Shown in pieces: positions 32,643-41,108 of a stretch of 41,804 nt of DNA (within the stretch, counting starts at the first letter, position 1; every line of letters starts with the position of its first letter). The position numbers and the translations under genes are program-made. Where the stretch lies: contig JADLAC010000037.1 of NCBI GenBank assembly GCA_020848435.1, positions 66,551-108,354 on the forward strand. Direction: 5' to 3'. The stretch comes from Burkholderiales bacterium. Its GTDB lineage: Bacteria > Pseudomonadota > Gammaproteobacteria > Burkholderiales > WYBJ01. A model generated the notes under the pieces. It ran no database searches. It had not been told where the DNA came from and was given only the letters and a program-made list of their open reading frames with translations.

Positions 32643-33602
32643 ATGGCCAAGGGTCGGCCGGTCGTGCGTCGCTCGGGGCTCACCATGCCGGTGGTGACGG
32701 CGCGCTTCGTCGATAACGCCTGGCGTCGCGGCTGCGACTTCGTCACGCTCGATCTCGAAGACTCGGTGCCGCAGCACTTGAAGGCGCATGCCCGCAGCCT
32801 CATCAAGGATGCGATCCCGAAAATCGAGCGCGGTGGGGCCGAGCCCTTTGCGCGCATCAACCATGACTACGTGGAGGCCGATCTCGAAGCCGTGATCTGG
32901 CCGGGCTTGATACGGGTGAAGTATCCCAAGACCGAGCATGCCGAGGAAGTGCGCCGCCTCGACGCCATCATCACGCGGCTCGAGCGCGAACGCGGAATTC
33001 GTCCCGGCACGGTGGAGATCGATCCGAGCATCGAAACCGCGCTCGGCGTCGCCCACGTGTACGAGATCGCGGCTGCCAGCCGGCGGGTGAAAGAGTTCGG
33101 CGCAACCACGGGCGGCTACGACTTGTCGCGCGACCTGGGCGTGGAGATGTTCGTCGACTTCGATCAGTTCGTGTACGTCAAGGGTGAAGCCGAGCTTGCC
33201 GCGCGCGCGCTCGGCCTGGGCGTGCGGGCCGCGCCCTTCGTCGCCAACACTACCGGGAGCGTGAGCGACGGCAAGCGGGCATTCGCGCAGGCGGAAGCGG
33301 CGCGCAAGTGCGGCTTGCATCTCGGCGGGGGCGGGCTCAATCCGGCCGTGGTCGAGAGCCATAACGCGGGCTACACACCCGGTGAAGAGGATGTGCGTGA
33401 TGCCCGCTGGGTGCTCGAGCAATATCGCCGCGTCATCGCCAGCGGCGAGACTTGGCTGGAGATCGAAAACCGGGTGATCGACGCCTACGAAGCGGCGCGT
33501 GCGCGCGATACGATCGAATTCGCCGCGGCTTGCCGCGAGCGCGATCGCGACAAGGCAGAGGCGGTCGCGCGCACGCAAGCCGCCCTGGCCTTGGGCGCGT
33601 GA
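32643..33602 (+). CDS. HpcH/HpaI/CitE-like CoA-thioester lyase (canonical member of the trio)
   Basis: 319 residues from the ATG at 32643, with GAGGAG overlapping the end of the preceding gene. The classical motif DFVTLDLEDSVPQHLKAHAR is intact (D-L-E-D-S-V), as are the metal ligands in EIDPSIETALGV and TTGGYDLSRDLGVEMFVDFD. The segment GKRAFAQAEAARKCGLHLGG and GLNPAVVESHNAGYTPGEED give the usual C-terminal part. This family cleaves 3-hydroxy-acyl-CoA or citramalyl/malyl-CoA-type substrates in the cytoplasm. It is the member most likely to be catalytically standard. The third paralogue starts 9 bp after its stop. Confidence 0.9.
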   Translation: MAKGRPVVRRSGLTMPVVTARFVDNAWRRGCDFVTLDLEDSVPQHLKAHARSLIKDAIPKIERGGAEPFARINHDYVEADLEAVIWPGLIRVKYPKTEHAEEVRRLDAIITRLERERGIRPGTVEIDPSIETALGVAHVYEIAAASRRVKEFGATTGGYDLSRDLGVEMFVDFDQFVYVKGEAELAARALGLGVRAAPFVANTTGSVSDGKRAFAQAEAARKCGLHLGGGGLNPAVVESHNAGYTPGEEDVRDARWVLEQYRRVIASGETWLEIENRVIDAYEAARARDTIEFAAACRERDRDKAEAVARTQAALALGA

Positions 33603-33611
33603 CATAGGGCC

Positions 33612-34580
33612 ATGGCGATTCTCGTCCGGCGCTCCAACCTGCTGGTCGCCATCACGGATGCGGCCGCGGTAGCGGATTCGTGTGGGCACGACGCCGATGC
33701 GGTCACGCTCGACCTGGAAGCCGTCGCGATCGCCGACAAGCCAGCCGCGCGTGCGCTAATCAAGGATGCGATCGGCGTCGCGGGCCGTGCCGCCGCCGAG
33801 GTCTTCGTTCGCACCGACCGGCGGTTTCTGCACGCGGATCTCGCCGCCGCGGCCTGGCCCGGATTGAGCGGCATTATGCTGTCGCGGGTCGAATGCGCGG
33901 CCGATGTAACGGATGCCGCCGAGGCGCTGAGCACGCTGGAGCGCAGCCGTGGCATCGAGGTCGGTTCGCTTTCGCTCATCGTCTTGCTCGAGTCGGCACG
34001 CGCGGTATGGGACATGCGCGCCATATTCGCAGCCAGCTCGCGTATCTCGCAGGCGGGCCTCGACGAGCCGGATCTGGCCATGAGCCTGGGCTTCGAGCCG
34101 GACGAGGCTCTGGATCCGTTCGTGTATGCACGCGGCCGGCTGGCGGTCGAGGCGACCGCGGCCGGGATCGCCCCTGTGGGCATGGCATACCCGCTGAGCG
34201 TATGGCCCCGCGACGACGGCGCGGAAGTCATCGAGGGGGCGGCAACCAGGGCAAGAAACCTCGGGATGAAAGGCGCCGTCTGTCCGCATGCGAGCTGGGT
34301 AAAGCCGGTTAATGCCGCATTCACGCCCAGCCCCGAGCTGGTCGCCTACAACAAGCGCGTGCGCGCGGCCTTCGCGGCCGGGATCGCTGCCGGTACGGCC
34401 GCAGTCCCGCTCGACGGCCGCATGATCGACGTGCCGGTCGACGAATGGGCGATCGTGGTGCTCGCCACGGCGGAGGCTTGCGCTGCACGCGACGCGGAAA
34501 AGCGGGTCGCCGGGTCGGACCCAGGTAATAACTTGATTTCAGATAGAACTGAAGTCATAAGCGGTCCTCCGGGAGACTAA
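33612..34580 (+). CDS. HpcH/HpaI/CitE-like lyase with element-derived C-terminus
   Basis: 322 residues. The first motif reads ADAVTLDLEAVAIADKPAAR (D-L-E-A in place of D-L-E-D). The metal ligands appear in IVLLESARAVW and LDEPDLAMSLGFE. The C-terminal half has GMKGAVCPHASWVKPVNAAF, matching the usual G-x-K-G-x-x-x-x-H-P-x-Q segment loosely. After residue about 299 (..EKRVA) the frame enters the RAYT unit, so the last 22 residues (GSDPGNNLISDRTEVISGPP and two more) are not native. The natural end has probably been lost or displaced by the insertion at 34512. It is the third gene of the tandem. Confidence 0.85.
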   Translation: MAILVRRSNLLVAITDAAAVADSCGHDADAVTLDLEAVAIADKPAARALIKDAIGVAGRAAAEVFVRTDRRFLHADLAAAAWPGLSGIMLSRVECAADVTDAAEALSTLERSRGIEVGSLSLIVLLESARAVWDMRAIFAASSRISQAGLDEPDLAMSLGFEPDEALDPFVYARGRLAVEATAAGIAPVGMAYPLSVWPRDDGAEVIEGAATRARNLGMKGAVCPHASWVKPVNAAFTPSPELVAYNKRVRAAFAAGIAAGTAAVPLDGRMIDVPVDEWAIVVLATAEACAARDAEKRVAGSDPGNNLISDRTEVISGPPGD

Positions 34581-35443
34581 GAAGCGCGTTTTCGGGGCAA
34601 TAATCGTTGGTTCAAGGAAATCCCCTATGCCCCGTGCGAACCGCAGCTTCGTGCCAGGTCTGACCTGGCACATCACTCATCGGTGCCATGAGAGCCGCTT
34701 CTTGCTCCGCTTTGCTCGCGATCGGCGCACATATCTCTCGTGGGCGTTCGAAGCCAAGAAACGTTACGGCTTATGCCTCCTCGACTACGCCGTGACGTCG
34801 AATCATGTCCACTTGCTCGTGAAGGATACCGGTCGCGATGCCATTGTCCGGAGCATGCAGCTCATCGCCGGTCGCACGGCACAGGAGTTCAACCTGCGTA
34901 AGAATCGGCAGGGCGCGTTCTGGGAAGATCGCTACCATGCGACGGCGGTCGAGACCGGAGAGCATCTCCAAAGGTGCGTGGTGTACATCGATCTCAATAT
35001 GGTCCGTGCCGGCGCCGTGCGCCACCCCACCGAATGGCCATATTGCGGGTATCGCGAGATCCAGTTTCCGCCGCAGCGCTACGCCTTGATCAACTTGGCA
35101 GAGCTGGGCAACTCGTGCGGATTCGAACGGGTCGAGGAATTTCAGCGTGCACATCGGGAATGGGTCGCGGCTGCGTTGGCCCACAATCGCCCAATGCGCG
35201 AGGCTTACTGGTCGGAAGCCGTAGCAGTCGGCGGTGAGGCGTTTGTCTGCAAGATGAAGCACGACCTTGGCCTTAGGGGACGATCACGCAATATCGCCCG
35301 GAATGAGGAGTGCAGCTTGTTACGCGACGCGCCCGCGCCTTACAGGGTCGATTTCGCCGACTAAAGTGATCTCCTAACTGATAAAGCTTGCGCCATTTGC
35401 ATCAAGAATTCAGCGAATACAATCGGTTGGCTCGGTCCGACCC
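34512..35443 (+). mobile_element. RAYT transposase unit bounded by inverted GGGTCGGACC
   Basis: A 932-bp unit with GGGTCGGACCC at 34512 and its inverse GGTCCGACCC ending at 35443. It contains one gene (34627-35364), a hairpin-like TGATTTCAG/CTGAAGTCA pair just upstream (about 34534-34558), and visibly lower-GC DNA than the flanks. Both neighbouring genes read into it: the CitE-like gene from the left and the acyl-CoA synthetase from the right end there, both through the codons GSD of the boundary motif. This indicates insertion between two convergent gene ends. Exact ends and target duplication were not resolved. Confidence 0.75.
34627..35364 (+). CDS. REP-associated tyrosine transposase (RAYT, Y1/IS200-like)
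   Basis: 245 residues with AAGGAA upstream of the ATG. The start MPRANRSFVPGLTWHITHRC is typical of proteobacterial RAYTs. The HUH motif is NHVHLL with His60 and His62, and the probable catalytic Tyr120 lies in VVYIDLNMVRAGAV. Between them is GAFWEDRYHATAVE. RAYTs are single-strand DNA endonucleases related to IS200/IS605 TnpA that act on REP hairpins and are usually single-copy domesticated genes. Candidate target repeats in this window are the GGTCTTGCACG family and the GGGTCGGACC motif at its own ends. The C-terminal region (about 190-245) is basic. Confidence 0.92.
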   Translation: MPRANRSFVPGLTWHITHRCHESRFLLRFARDRRTYLSWAFEAKKRYGLCLLDYAVTSNHVHLLVKDTGRDAIVRSMQLIAGRTAQEFNLRKNRQGAFWEDRYHATAVETGEHLQRCVVYIDLNMVRAGAVRHPTEWPYCGYREIQFPPQRYALINLAELGNSCGFERVEEFQRAHREWVAAALAHNRPMREAYWSEAVAVGGEAFVCKMKHDLGLRGRSRNIARNEECSLLRDAPAPYRVDFAD

Positions 35444-37558
35444 GACTATCAACGCGTCGGCGGCTTTGACGCCCCGCCCGGCGGGAAGCACCATCAGCGG
35501 ATTGATGTCGAGCTCGGCGAGCATTCCGTCGAGGTGCACCGCGAGGTGGGATACGCGCACCAGCGTGTCGGCGAGGGCCTCGATATCGGCTGCCGGCTTG
35601 CCGCGGAATCCGCGCAACAATTTCGAGCCCTTGACCGCGGCAACCATCTCGAGCGCTTCGGCTCGGGTGATGGGGCAATGACGATGGGTCACGTCGTCGT
35701 AGACTTCGACCAGGACGCCGCCGCTGCCGAATAGGAGCATCGGCCCGAGCTGGGGGTCGTACGAGACCCCGACGATGACCTCGACGGCTGCGGCGACCAT
35801 CTCCTGCACCAGGACGCCCGAGATGGCCGCTGTCGGCGCATGGCGAAGGGCGCTTGCCAAGATTTCCTCGTACGCTTTAGACACCTCTTGCGCGCTCGTC
35901 AGGCCGAGCCGCACCGCGCCGGCTTCGCTCTTGTGCGCTATGTCGGGCGAATCGACCTTGAGCGCGACCGGATAGCCGAGCCGCTTGGCCGCCTCGACGG
36001 CGGCTTGCGCCGATTTCGCCAGCAGCTCGCGCGTGCCGCCGACGCCCCAGGCGGCGAGCACCTGCTTGCTTTCGCTCTCGGACAAAGCGGTGCGGCCGAG
36101 CGCACGCAAGCGCTCGATCATCTGCTGTTGTTCGGGCGTAGGCACAGGCGCCCGCGTGGGTCCCGCAGCGACGCGCTGCTCGCGCCGGGCATGGTAGTCG
36201 AGCAGGCTGCGCAAGCCCGCGGCGAGCTTGGCGGGCGTGTAGAAGATCGGGACGTTCGCGCCTTTTAGCTTCGCCAGCGCGCCCTGGTCGCCGCGGCTCG
36301 CGGTCCAGAAGTAGGCGACGTTCTTGTCGCTGCGATCGCGCAGCTCGATCACCTGGTCGACCTGGTTGCCCGCGCCAGCACTGGCTACCACCAAGGTACC
36401 CACCTCAGGCTCGTCGATCATGTGCTGCATGATCTGCGGAAAGGAGTCGCTGCGCGAGAACCCGGTGACATCGGCCGGGTTCGCGGCCCAGCCGAATTCC
36501 TTCACGATGCTGTTGATGCCCTCGCGCGCCTGATCGCTCAAGGGCGGTAGTTGTAGCCCGGCCAAGCCGCACATGTCGGCGGTGAGCGAGCTGATACCGC
36601 CCGAATGCGATACGACGGCGACGCCGGGTTTCTTCGGCGCCCGCTGATGGGCGAGCAACTGCGCCGTCTCGAGCAGATCGTCGTAATCCTGCACCCGAAT
36701 GACGCCGTATTGCTCGAACACGGCGTCGTAGAGCGCATCGGCCCCGGTCAATGCCGCGGTGTGCGATTGCGCCGCACGTGCTCCCGATTCGGAGCGGCCG
36801 ATCTTGATCAGCACGATCGGCTTGGCGCGCTCGAGCGCCATTTCGGCCACGGCGAGAAACTTCTTCACGTCCTTGAAGCCCTCGACGAAGCCGGCGATGA
36901 CGCGCGTGTCGGGATCGTCCAGGAGGTAGCGTGCAAAGTCGGCGAAGTCGAGATCTGTTTCGTTGCCGGTCGAGACGATGTAGCTCAAGCCGATGCCGGC
37001 ATCGACGGCGCGCAGCAGGAAGGGTCCGAAGGCGGTCGCCCCGCTCTGACACACCAGCCCAATCGGGCCGGTGAGCCCGCCCAGCGTGCGCGACGATGCT
37101 GTCGCCCAGATGTCGTCCTTGACGTTGGCGAGCCCGAGGCAGTTGGGGCCGGCCATGCGCAGACCCGACGCGCGCGCGAATGCACCCACCTTGTGCTGCA
37201 GCTCGAGCCGAGCGGCGACGCCGCGCTCGGCGAAGCCCGCGGAGATGACGACCGCGGCGCCGGCGCCCTTGCGATGGCTTTCCTGCAACACGTCGAGCAC
37301 CCTGTGGTACGGGACGACGATGCCGACCAGGTCGGGCGCTTCCGGCAGCTCGCTCACGCCGGGATACGACTTGACGCCGGCGATCTCAGTGTAGTTGGGG
37401 TTCACCGGGTAGATGCGCACGCGCTGCTTGCACTTGAGCACCGCGTTGAGCAGGCGAGCGCCGTAGCCGCCCTTGGGCGATGCGCCGACCACCGCGATCG
37501 AACGTGGATTGAGCATCCTGTCGATCGAGCGCAATTGCTCTTCGGTCCAGAAAACCAT
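35402..37558 (-). CDS. ADP-forming acyl-CoA synthetase (acetate--CoA ligase family, fused alpha/beta)
   Basis: 718 residues from the ATG at 37558. The CoA-binding domain (about 10-135) begins LNPRSIAVVGASPKGGYGAR; GLRMAGPNCLGLAN follows. The succinyl-CoA-ligase-like part has the phosphorylated His266 in RAAQSHTAALTGADAL. From about 500 onward is the ATP-grasp beta part (LALKV-type VALKVDSPDIAHKSEAGAVR, and LAELDINPLMVLPAGRG). It joins a carboxylate to CoA using ATP to give ADP, or the reverse. The native end is probably near KAADALIV; the final residues GSDRANRLYSLNS come from the RAYT unit. An upstream frame extending to 37804 lacks family resemblance. The substrate acid is unknown. Confidence 0.92.
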   Translation of the reverse strand: MVFWTEEQLRSIDRMLNPRSIAVVGASPKGGYGARLLNAVLKCKQRVRIYPVNPNYTEIAGVKSYPGVSELPEAPDLVGIVVPYHRVLDVLQESHRKGAGAAVVISAGFAERGVAARLELQHKVGAFARASGLRMAGPNCLGLANVKDDIWATASSRTLGGLTGPIGLVCQSGATAFGPFLLRAVDAGIGLSYIVSTGNETDLDFADFARYLLDDPDTRVIAGFVEGFKDVKKFLAVAEMALERAKPIVLIKIGRSESGARAAQSHTAALTGADALYDAVFEQYGVIRVQDYDDLLETAQLLAHQRAPKKPGVAVVSHSGGISSLTADMCGLAGLQLPPLSDQAREGINSIVKEFGWAANPADVTGFSRSDSFPQIMQHMIDEPEVGTLVVASAGAGNQVDQVIELRDRSDKNVAYFWTASRGDQGALAKLKGANVPIFYTPAKLAAGLRSLLDYHARREQRVAAGPTRAPVPTPEQQQMIERLRALGRTALSESESKQVLAAWGVGGTRELLAKSAQAAVEAAKRLGYPVALKVDSPDIAHKSEAGAVRLGLTSAQEVSKAYEEILASALRHAPTAAISGVLVQEMVAAAVEVIVGVSYDPQLGPMLLFGSGGVLVEVYDDVTHRHCPITRAEALEMVAAVKGSKLLRGFRGKPAADIEALADTLVRVSHLAVHLDGMLAELDINPLMVLPAGRGVKAADALIVGSDRANRLYSLNS

Positions 37559-37766
37559 CGGTCGCCTTTCTTCGCTTCCCGCGCGCAAGCGCGGTGATTC
37601 GATTATAGGCGCTCGCCCTGCGCCTCCCGCGCTCGGCCGAGACGGCAAGCGCGCAACGTCCTTGATTGTCCATGACATCGAGCTCGGCCGCGTGGTCGGG
37701 TATAGTTCCGACACTGCGCGCGCCGCGAGTCCGGTCGCAGGCGAGCACGAACCCAAGGAGCGAAGC

Positions 37767-39113
37767 ATGGATTCCACCACCGCGCGTCTGGTCGACTTCA
37801 TCACCCGAACCGACTACGCGCAGCTTTCGGCGCAGAGCGTGCGCGACTGCAAATTGAGGCTCATCGACACGCTGGGCTGCGCGCTCGGGGCCTACGACGA
37901 GCCGTTGAGCGTCATGGCGCGCGCGGTGGCGGGACGCGCCCGGGGCGCGCCGGCGGCGCGGGTCTGGGGCGCGGACACACCTTCGACGCCCGAGTTCGCC
38001 GCCTTCGCCAACGGCGTCATGCTGCGGCTGCTGGATATCAGCGACACGTATCTCGGCAAGTCGCGGGGACACCCGAGCGACGTGGCTGCGGCGGTGCTGG
38101 CGGCGGCCGACGTGGCGCATGCCTCGGGAGCCGATCTCATCGTCGCGCTCGCACTCGCCTATGACGTGTATTGCAGTTTGTGCAACGCGCACGAGTGGAA
38201 TGCGAAAGGCTGGGACCAGCCGGTGTACGGCGTGCTGGGGGCGGTCGCCGGCGCGGGCAAGCTGCTCGGGTTATCGCGCGAGCAGATGGGCGAAGCCATC
38301 GCGCTCGCGCTCGTGCCCAACATGGCGATGATTCAGACCCGGCGCGGCCCGCTGTCGAGCTGGAAGGGATGCGCGGGTGCGAACGCCTCACGCAATGCCG
38401 TGTTCGCCGCCATGCTCGCCCGCGACGGATTCACCGGGCCGAGCGCGATTTTCGAGGGCGAGTGCGGGCTGTTCGATATCGCCGGGCGCTTCGAATGGAA
38501 TCTGCCCGCCCCAGGAGAGATGATCGGCCGCACGCACATCAAGAGCCTGCCCGTGTGCTATCACGGCCAGTCCGCCGTCTTGCTCGCGCTCGACATGCGC
38601 AAGCGCTATCGCGCGAGCGAGATCGCCGAAATCCGGGTCGATGCGTACCGCACCGCGGTCGACATGATGGGCAACGATCCTTCGCGCTGGGCGCCGACCA
38701 CGCACGAGACCGCCGATCACAGCTTGCCGTACACCGTGGCCATCGCGTTTCTCGACGGCAGGATCGGTCCGGATTCGTTCGCGAGCGAACGCTTTACCGA
38801 CCCGGCCGTGGTCGATCTCATGCACAGGATCAAGGTGAACGAGGATCCGGCATTGAGCCGGGCTTACCCGGAAGGCGCGCCGAGCCGGCTTACCGTGGTC
38901 ACGCGCTCGGGTGCGGTGCACGTCGCGGAAATGACGTATCCGGCGGGCCACGCGAAGCGGCCGATGAGCGCGGATGACGTGGAGCGCAAGTTTCGCGACA
39001 TGCTGAGCAAGCATCCGCTGGCGGCGGCTCGCTGCGACGAGATCCTGCAACGCTTGTGGGCGCTGGAGCAGTTGCGCGATGCCGGCGCCGAGGCGATCGA
39101 TTTGCTGGCGTAA
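37767..39113 (+). CDS. MmgE/PrpD family protein
   Basis: 448 residues from the ATG at 37767, preceded by AAGGAGCG. Typical features are LSAQSVRDCKLRLIDTLGCA at the start, GVMLRLLDISDTYLGKSRGH followed by PSD (the D-x-x-D-T then G-H-P-S region), WKGCAGANASRNAVFAAMLA, IKSLPVCYHGQSAVLLALDM and THETADHSLPYTVAIAFLDG. The last two match PrpD more closely than the protein at 29129 does, because the H-E-T-A-D-H-S-L-P-Y segment is a 2-methylcitrate dehydratase hallmark. No prpB or prpC is nearby, so a propionate role is not supported. Divergent from the acyl-CoA synthetase, with a 208-bp gap. Confidence 0.92.
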   Translation: MDSTTARLVDFITRTDYAQLSAQSVRDCKLRLIDTLGCALGAYDEPLSVMARAVAGRARGAPAARVWGADTPSTPEFAAFANGVMLRLLDISDTYLGKSRGHPSDVAAAVLAAADVAHASGADLIVALALAYDVYCSLCNAHEWNAKGWDQPVYGVLGAVAGAGKLLGLSREQMGEAIALALVPNMAMIQTRRGPLSSWKGCAGANASRNAVFAAMLARDGFTGPSAIFEGECGLFDIAGRFEWNLPAPGEMIGRTHIKSLPVCYHGQSAVLLALDMRKRYRASEIAEIRVDAYRTAVDMMGNDPSRWAPTTHETADHSLPYTVAIAFLDGRIGPDSFASERFTDPAVVDLMHRIKVNEDPALSRAYPEGAPSRLTVVTRSGAVHVAEMTYPAGHAKRPMSADDVERKFRDMLSKHPLAAARCDEILQRLWALEQLRDAGAEAIDLLA

Positions 39114-39169
39114 CGCGCCGGCGCGAAGGGCGCGCGTTGCCGAGGGCGCCGCGCAACGCGCACGCACTC

Positions 39170-39277
39170 TCAGCCGAAGATCAACAGACCGATGATCAGG
39201 AAATACGCGAACCAGAAGTAGCCCGCGATGGTCGGGTGCTTGGGCAGGCGCAGCAACCTCTGTCGGCACGTTTGCAT
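39170..39277 (-). CDS. Small single-pass membrane peptide, 35 residues (putative)
   Basis: From an ATG at 39277 the minus strand encodes MQTCRQRLLRLPKHPTIAGY followed by FWFAYFLIIGLLIFG. A basic head precedes one strongly hydrophobic helix that ends at the C-terminus, a positive-inside layout expected for a small inner-membrane protein. The weak CGAGG before the start is the only translation signal. I do not recognise a family. It is convergent with the MmgE/PrpD gene. It could also be the surviving end of a larger membrane protein. Confidence 0.45.
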   Translation of the reverse strand: MQTCRQRLLRLPKHPTIAGYFWFAYFLIIGLLIFG

Positions 39278-39348
39278 GACAGCCTCGGTACAAGCTCCAA
39301 TGCCCGGACCGATGCACACGCAGTGCCCGCCAAGCGGGACTGGAGGTG

Positions 39349-39370
39349 GGGGTCAGGTCTTGCTCGTTAC
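39349..39370 (+). repeat. Solo copy of the GGGGTCAGGTCTTGC repeat
   Basis: GGGGTCAGGTCTTGC at 39349-39363 followed by TCGTTAC matches the REP-like copies at 16634, 16666 and 26416. Read on the minus strand, it supplies the last codons and the TGA stop of the DNA ligase fragment. Confidence 0.7.
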
Positions 39371-39691
39371 AGCCTCGGGTCTCGATCGCCGCAGCAAGGC
39401 ATGCAGACCGGCCAAAGTGTCGGCTTGCGTCACCGGCTTGTCATGGCGCCAGCGCAGAAGCTCCGCGGAGAGCGCACCGCGATGCCGCTCTTGATGGCGC
39501 GCGCTCGGTGCGATGCCTGCGAAGCCCAGCTCGAAGACGAGCTCGGGACGCACGCTTCGTACGGGACCGAAGCGCTCGCCGGTATTGCGGCGCACCCAGG
39601 CATCGACCTCGCGAATCTCGGCATCGGTGAGCCCGCAATAGTGCCGAAGCACGTCATCATCACGCAGGCCACGCCGCGGGATGGTACCCAA
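39353..39691 (-). pseudogene. ATP-dependent DNA ligase, C-terminal remnant with internal frameshifts
   Basis: A 112-codon frame. Its parts match the C-terminal OB-domain tail of bacterial ATP-dependent DNA ligases: GLTDAEIREVDAWVRRNTGE, RFGPVRSVRPELVFELGFAG, then LLRWRHDKPVTQADTLAGLH. Between these, the expected R-H-K-S-G-I-A-V-R-F-P-R stretch is found only in another frame (read there as AIKSGIAVRSPRSF), so two compensating frame changes lie at about 39480-39520. The nucleotidyltransferase domain with its catalytic Lys is absent. The 5' part overlaps the end of the CoA-transferase gene by 32 bp, and the stop lies in a REP-like repeat. This is a decayed remnant of a ligase of the sort that partners Ku. 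Confidence 0.75.
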
Positions 39692-41039
39692 GCGGCACGG
39701 CGGGCCGCGCGAACCGGGCCGGCGTCTCGGACATGCGCACCGCGGGCTTGAGATACGTGAGGCGCCCGACCGGCGAGTCGATGGCGCCCATCAGCGCGCG
39801 CAATTCGTCGTCCGGGAGCTCGGCCGGTACGTGCGCGTATTGCGCGGGATCCAGCAGCCCGTGCGCGCGGATCCACTGACCCGCATTGGCGAGCGACGTG
39901 CGCACGAGCCAACTGCCGCCTTCGCGCGCACGCCGCGCCAAGGCCACCATCGCGCCGAACGCGAGCAGATAGCCCGCGACGTAATCCTGGGCCGAAACCG
40001 GCAGGAAGCGCGGCTCGCGCTCCTTGCCCTGGAAGGCGAAACCGTTGGCGGACTGGACCACCGTATCGTAGCCGCGGCGCTCGCGCCAGACGCCTTCATG
40101 ACCCCACGCGCTCAGGCTGACATAGACGATGCCGGGGCACATCCGCGCCAGCGCTTCGGGCGAAAAACCGCGCCGGGCGAGCGAGCCGGGGCGATACGAT
40201 TGCGAGAATACATCGGCGGAGCCGATCAGCGTCTGTAGCGCCTGCGCGCCTTCGGCGGTGCGCAGATCGAGATAGGCCGAGAGCTTGCCCAGGCCGGTAT
40301 CGAAATCCGCTATGCCGGAATCCGCCATGCCTTCGCCCGTGATCCGCAACACGTCGGCGCCGTGCTCGGCGAGCGTGCGCGCGCACGTCGGCCCGGCCAG
40401 CACGCGCGTCAAGTCGAGCACGCGTATCCCGGAGAGCGGACGCTCGGCCGCGGGCAACGGCCGCGCTGGTGCCTCGCCGATCTTGACGATGTCGATGAGT
40501 GGCAGTTGCGCGACGGTGCGCGCCTGCGGCAGCGCGCGCCACTCGTCTTCGCTGCGCACGAACGCGCCGCAGCCGCCTGCCTCGAACAGCGCCTGCTCGA
40601 GGGCATCACCGCCCCAGGTCGCGACCGCGGCTGCAACCGCGTCCTTGCGCTCCGGCACGCCGAGCACCTCCACGTTGCGCGCGCGCAGGTTAAAGAAGTT
40701 GCAGTGCAGGTAAATCCAGCGCGCGTTCTTCAACGGATAGAAGCCGGTGAGGGCTTCGTCCTCGGCGGGTCGCGCGCCGTCGATACGCAGATAACGCGAG
40801 CTGCGCAGTGCCAGCGCCGCCGCACGCGCATCGACCTGCACCTGTTGCCGGCGCCCGGTGCGCAAGGCCCATAGCTCGGCTGCGGCCATGCCGGCCGCGG
40901 CAATGGCCGCGGCACCCGCGGTCGCCACGCGATAGCGAATCGGCAGGACCGGGTCGGTGCCTGCGATCTCGACGCTGTCCGCGCAGGAGGCAGGCAGGCC
41001 GGCGAGCCGAGTCAGTTCGAGCAGCGAGGGATGCGCCAT
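39660..41039 (-). CDS. Class III (CaiB/BaiF family) CoA-transferase with swapped halves
   Basis: 459 residues from the ATG at 41039, with AGGGG upstream; the open frame continues to 41537 only through unrelated DNA. The C-terminal part (about 195-459) begins with the usual family N-terminus, RPLSGIRVLDLTRVLAGPTC followed by ARTLAEHGADVLRIT, and contains VYVSLSAWGHEGVWRERRGY and VSAQDYVAGYLLAFGAMVAL with the probable catalytic Asp. The first about 195 residues resemble the normal C-terminal half (TGFYPLKNARWIYLHCNFFN, AGGCGAFVRSEDEWRALPQA). The halves are thus in reversed order. The enzyme would move CoA between carboxylates. The substrate is unknown. Confidence 0.88.
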   Translation of the reverse strand: MAHPSLLELTRLAGLPASCADSVEIAGTDPVLPIRYRVATAGAAAIAAAGMAAAELWALRTGRRQQVQVDARAAALALRSSRYLRIDGARPAEDEALTGFYPLKNARWIYLHCNFFNLRARNVEVLGVPERKDAVAAAVATWGGDALEQALFEAGGCGAFVRSEDEWRALPQARTVAQLPLIDIVKIGEAPARPLPAAERPLSGIRVLDLTRVLAGPTCARTLAEHGADVLRITGEGMADSGIADFDTGLGKLSAYLDLRTAEGAQALQTLIGSADVFSQSYRPGSLARRGFSPEALARMCPGIVYVSLSAWGHEGVWRERRGYDTVVQSANGFAFQGKEREPRFLPVSAQDYVAGYLLAFGAMVALARRAREGGSWLVRTSLANAGQWIRAHGLLDPAQYAHVPAELPDDELRALMGAIDSPVGRLTYLKPAVRMSETPARFARPAVPLGYHPAAWPA

Positions 41040-41108
41040 GATCTTCGCCCCTAGTCGACGTGGACCGGCGGCCAGTATAAGCGCAAGCCTCAGAGGTCGA
41101 AGGCCGAG

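Noticed and set aside
37473..37766. N-terminal extension of the MmgE/PrpD protein
   Set aside because: It is antisense to the acyl-CoA synthetase start and unlike the family; AAGGAGCG marks the start at 37767.
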